Origin: Nitrososphaerota archaeon
GTDB taxonomy: Archaea; Thermoproteota; Nitrososphaeria; Nitrososphaerales; UBA57
DNA: 5,663 nucleotides
NCBI GenBank assembly: GCA_022572285.1
Contig: JACZWF010000105.1
Coordinates: 1-5,663, forward strand
Direction of reading: 5' to 3'
Part shown: piece by piece, positions 4,604 through 5,663 of the stretch
How the letters are laid out: every line of letters begins with the position of its first letter
Position numbering within the stretch: position 1 is the first letter of the stretch
The notes under the pieces: model-generated
The model's database searches: none
Told to the model about the DNA's origin: nothing
Seen by the model: the letters and a program-made list of their open reading frames with translations, nothing else
Position numbers and translations under genes: made by a program

Positions 4604-5663
4604 ATGAGAAGAGAAGCAAATGCTGCCCTAGTATTGCAGGACGGTACCGTCTTTTTCGGCATTGGTTTCGGTGCTGCAGGTAAGGTCAGCGGTGAGGTGG
4701 TGTTTAACACTGGGATGGTCGGCTACACAGAGGCTCTAACAGACCCGTCCTACAGGGGTCAGATACTTACATTCACTTACCCTTTGATTGGTAATTACGG
4801 CGTTCCATCTTATGGGGATCCAGATCAGATACCACTCTCCTTCGAGTCAAGAGAGATACAGACTTCAGGTGCGATAGTACACAACCTGTGTGAAGAGCCA
4901 AGTCATTGGTCGTCGACGCGCAGTGTTTCTAGCTGGTTCAGAGATGCTGGAGTCCCTGGAATTAGCTCGATTGATACGAGAACTCTGACGATAAAACTCA
5001 GATCCGAGGGTGTCATGATGGGGATATTGGAAGTGACCGACAACGAGATAGATCTTGAGGGCTTGCGCAAGGAGATCAGAACATTGAAACCGTATGGGAC
5101 TGTCGATCTAGTTCGGAAGGTAACGCCGAAGTTGACTCGGCGGTATGGTTCAGGGGATGAAGTGGTTGTGCTCCTAGACTACGGTGCTAAGTATGGGATA
5201 ATAAGAAGCCTCCTTGAGAGGAATCTAAGTATAGTGGATCTCCCCTACGATTCTGGGATTGATGAGATCCTATCATATGATCCTAGTGGAGTCGTTATTA
5301 GTAATGGACCTGGCGATCCAAAGGCTTGTTCGGCAACCTTTCCAGTAATCAGGGAGATTATTGATAGCAATCTGCCGACGTTGGGGATATGCTTGGGAAT
5401 GCAGCTAATAGCACTTGCTTTGGGTGGTGACACTTTCAAACTGAGATTCGGACACAGAGGTCAGAATAAGCCTTGCGTCGAAGCTCCGGATGGACAGAGT
5501 TACGTCACGAGTCAAAATCATGGCTATGCGGTCGATGAGTCATCCCTCCGGGAAACGGGTCTAAAAACTTGGTTCCTGAATGCCGATGATAAGACACTCG
5601 AGGGGGTTCGCCATAAGGAAAAGGCGTGTATCGCTGTCCAGTTCCATCCTGAGGCATCCCCTG
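4604..5663 (+). CDS. carA: Carbamoyl-phosphate synthase small (glutaminase) subunit, 3' end cut by window
   Basis: The subunit hydrolyses glutamine and passes ammonia to CarB, which makes carbamoyl phosphate for pyrimidine and arginine synthesis. 353 codons are present; the family is about 360-380, so only the tail is missing. The N-terminal CarA domain holds GEVVFNTGMVGYTE (30-43), LTDPSYRGQ, TYPLIGNYGV and GVPGISSIDTRTLT. The class I glutamine amidotransferase domain starts near VVVLLDYGAKYGI (D192) and contains SNGPGDP (233-239), GICLGMQ with nucleophile Cys263, FGHRGQN (H284), TSQNHGYAVD (302-311), and QFHPEASP with catalytic His348 and Glu350. All triad residues are present. ATG 4604-4606 gives the expected N-terminus; no strong ribosome site is visible, consistent with a short or leaderless mRNA. 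The gene is in the same direction as the RAM-domain gene. carB probably follows outside the window. Confidence 0.95.
   Translation, partial: MRREANAALVLQDGTVFFGIGFGAAGKVSGEVVFNTGMVGYTEALTDPSYRGQILTFTYPLIGNYGVPSYGDPDQIPLSFESREIQTSGAIVHNLCEEPSHWSSTRSVSSWFRDAGVPGISSIDTRTLTIKLRSEGVMMGILEVTDNEIDLEGLRKEIRTLKPYGTVDLVRKVTPKLTRRYGSGDEVVVLLDYGAKYGIIRSLLERNLSIVDLPYDSGIDEILSYDPSGVVISNGPGDPKACSATFPVIREIIDSNLPTLGICLGMQLIALALGGDTFKLRFGHRGQNKPCVEAPDGQSYVTSQNHGYAVDESSLRETGLKTWFLNADDKTLEGVRHKEKACIAVQFHPEASP

Noticed and set aside
5245..5439. 64-codon minus-strand frame
   Set aside because: It is antisense to the amidotransferase domain of carA, across the catalytic GICLGMQ region.

Overview
The window looks archaeal, most likely from the TACK group and plausibly Nitrososphaerota (Thaumarchaeota) or a close relative. 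The reasons are an archaeal/eukaryal-type ribosomal protein eL21, RNA polymerase subunit Rpo4/RpoF, a DUF655 protein, a Dim1/KsgA methyltransferase, a short HemK-type methyltransferase and an RPC34-like winged-helix protein with four clustered cysteines. RPC34 orthologues are known from crenarchaea and thaumarchaea. The taxonomic placement is inferred from gene content only.

Layout. Positions 1-454 are AT-rich and hold part of a minus-strand gene for a repetitive Gly/Ser/Thr/Ile-rich protein with a 285-bp (95-residue) period, resembling a virion, tail-fibre or surface protein. The repeat similarity stops abruptly at 454/455. From there the plus strand encodes the C-terminal part of a Trm11-like (COG1041) methyltransferase, so its N-terminal half is missing. 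This is either a real insertion or rearrangement breakpoint or an assembly chimera.

From 785 to 4150 the minus strand carries an information-processing cluster. In transcription order it is rpl21e, rpoF, a possible 22-codon ORF, DUF655, an RPC34-like gene, a 44-codon zinc-ribbon-like ORF with its own candidate promoter, ksgA and hemK. The order L21e-rpoF-DUF655-ksgA-hemK is a familiar archaeal one. The RPC34-like and zinc-ribbon genes sit inside it. Together these genes serve translation (ribosome protein, 16S rRNA dimethylation, probable release-factor methylation) and transcription (Rpo4, RPC34-like).

From 4151 the plus strand diverges. It carries a stand-alone Lrp/AsnC ligand-binding (RAM) domain gene and then carA, the glutaminase subunit of carbamoyl-phosphate synthase, which runs off the window a few codons before its expected end. 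The 110-bp gap between rpl21e and the RAM gene should hold divergent promoters.

The points most worth a second look are the repeat protein and its breakpoint, the two unannotated small ORFs, the Ser-for-Asn change in the KsgA catalytic motif, and the inverted repeats at two candidate promoters.
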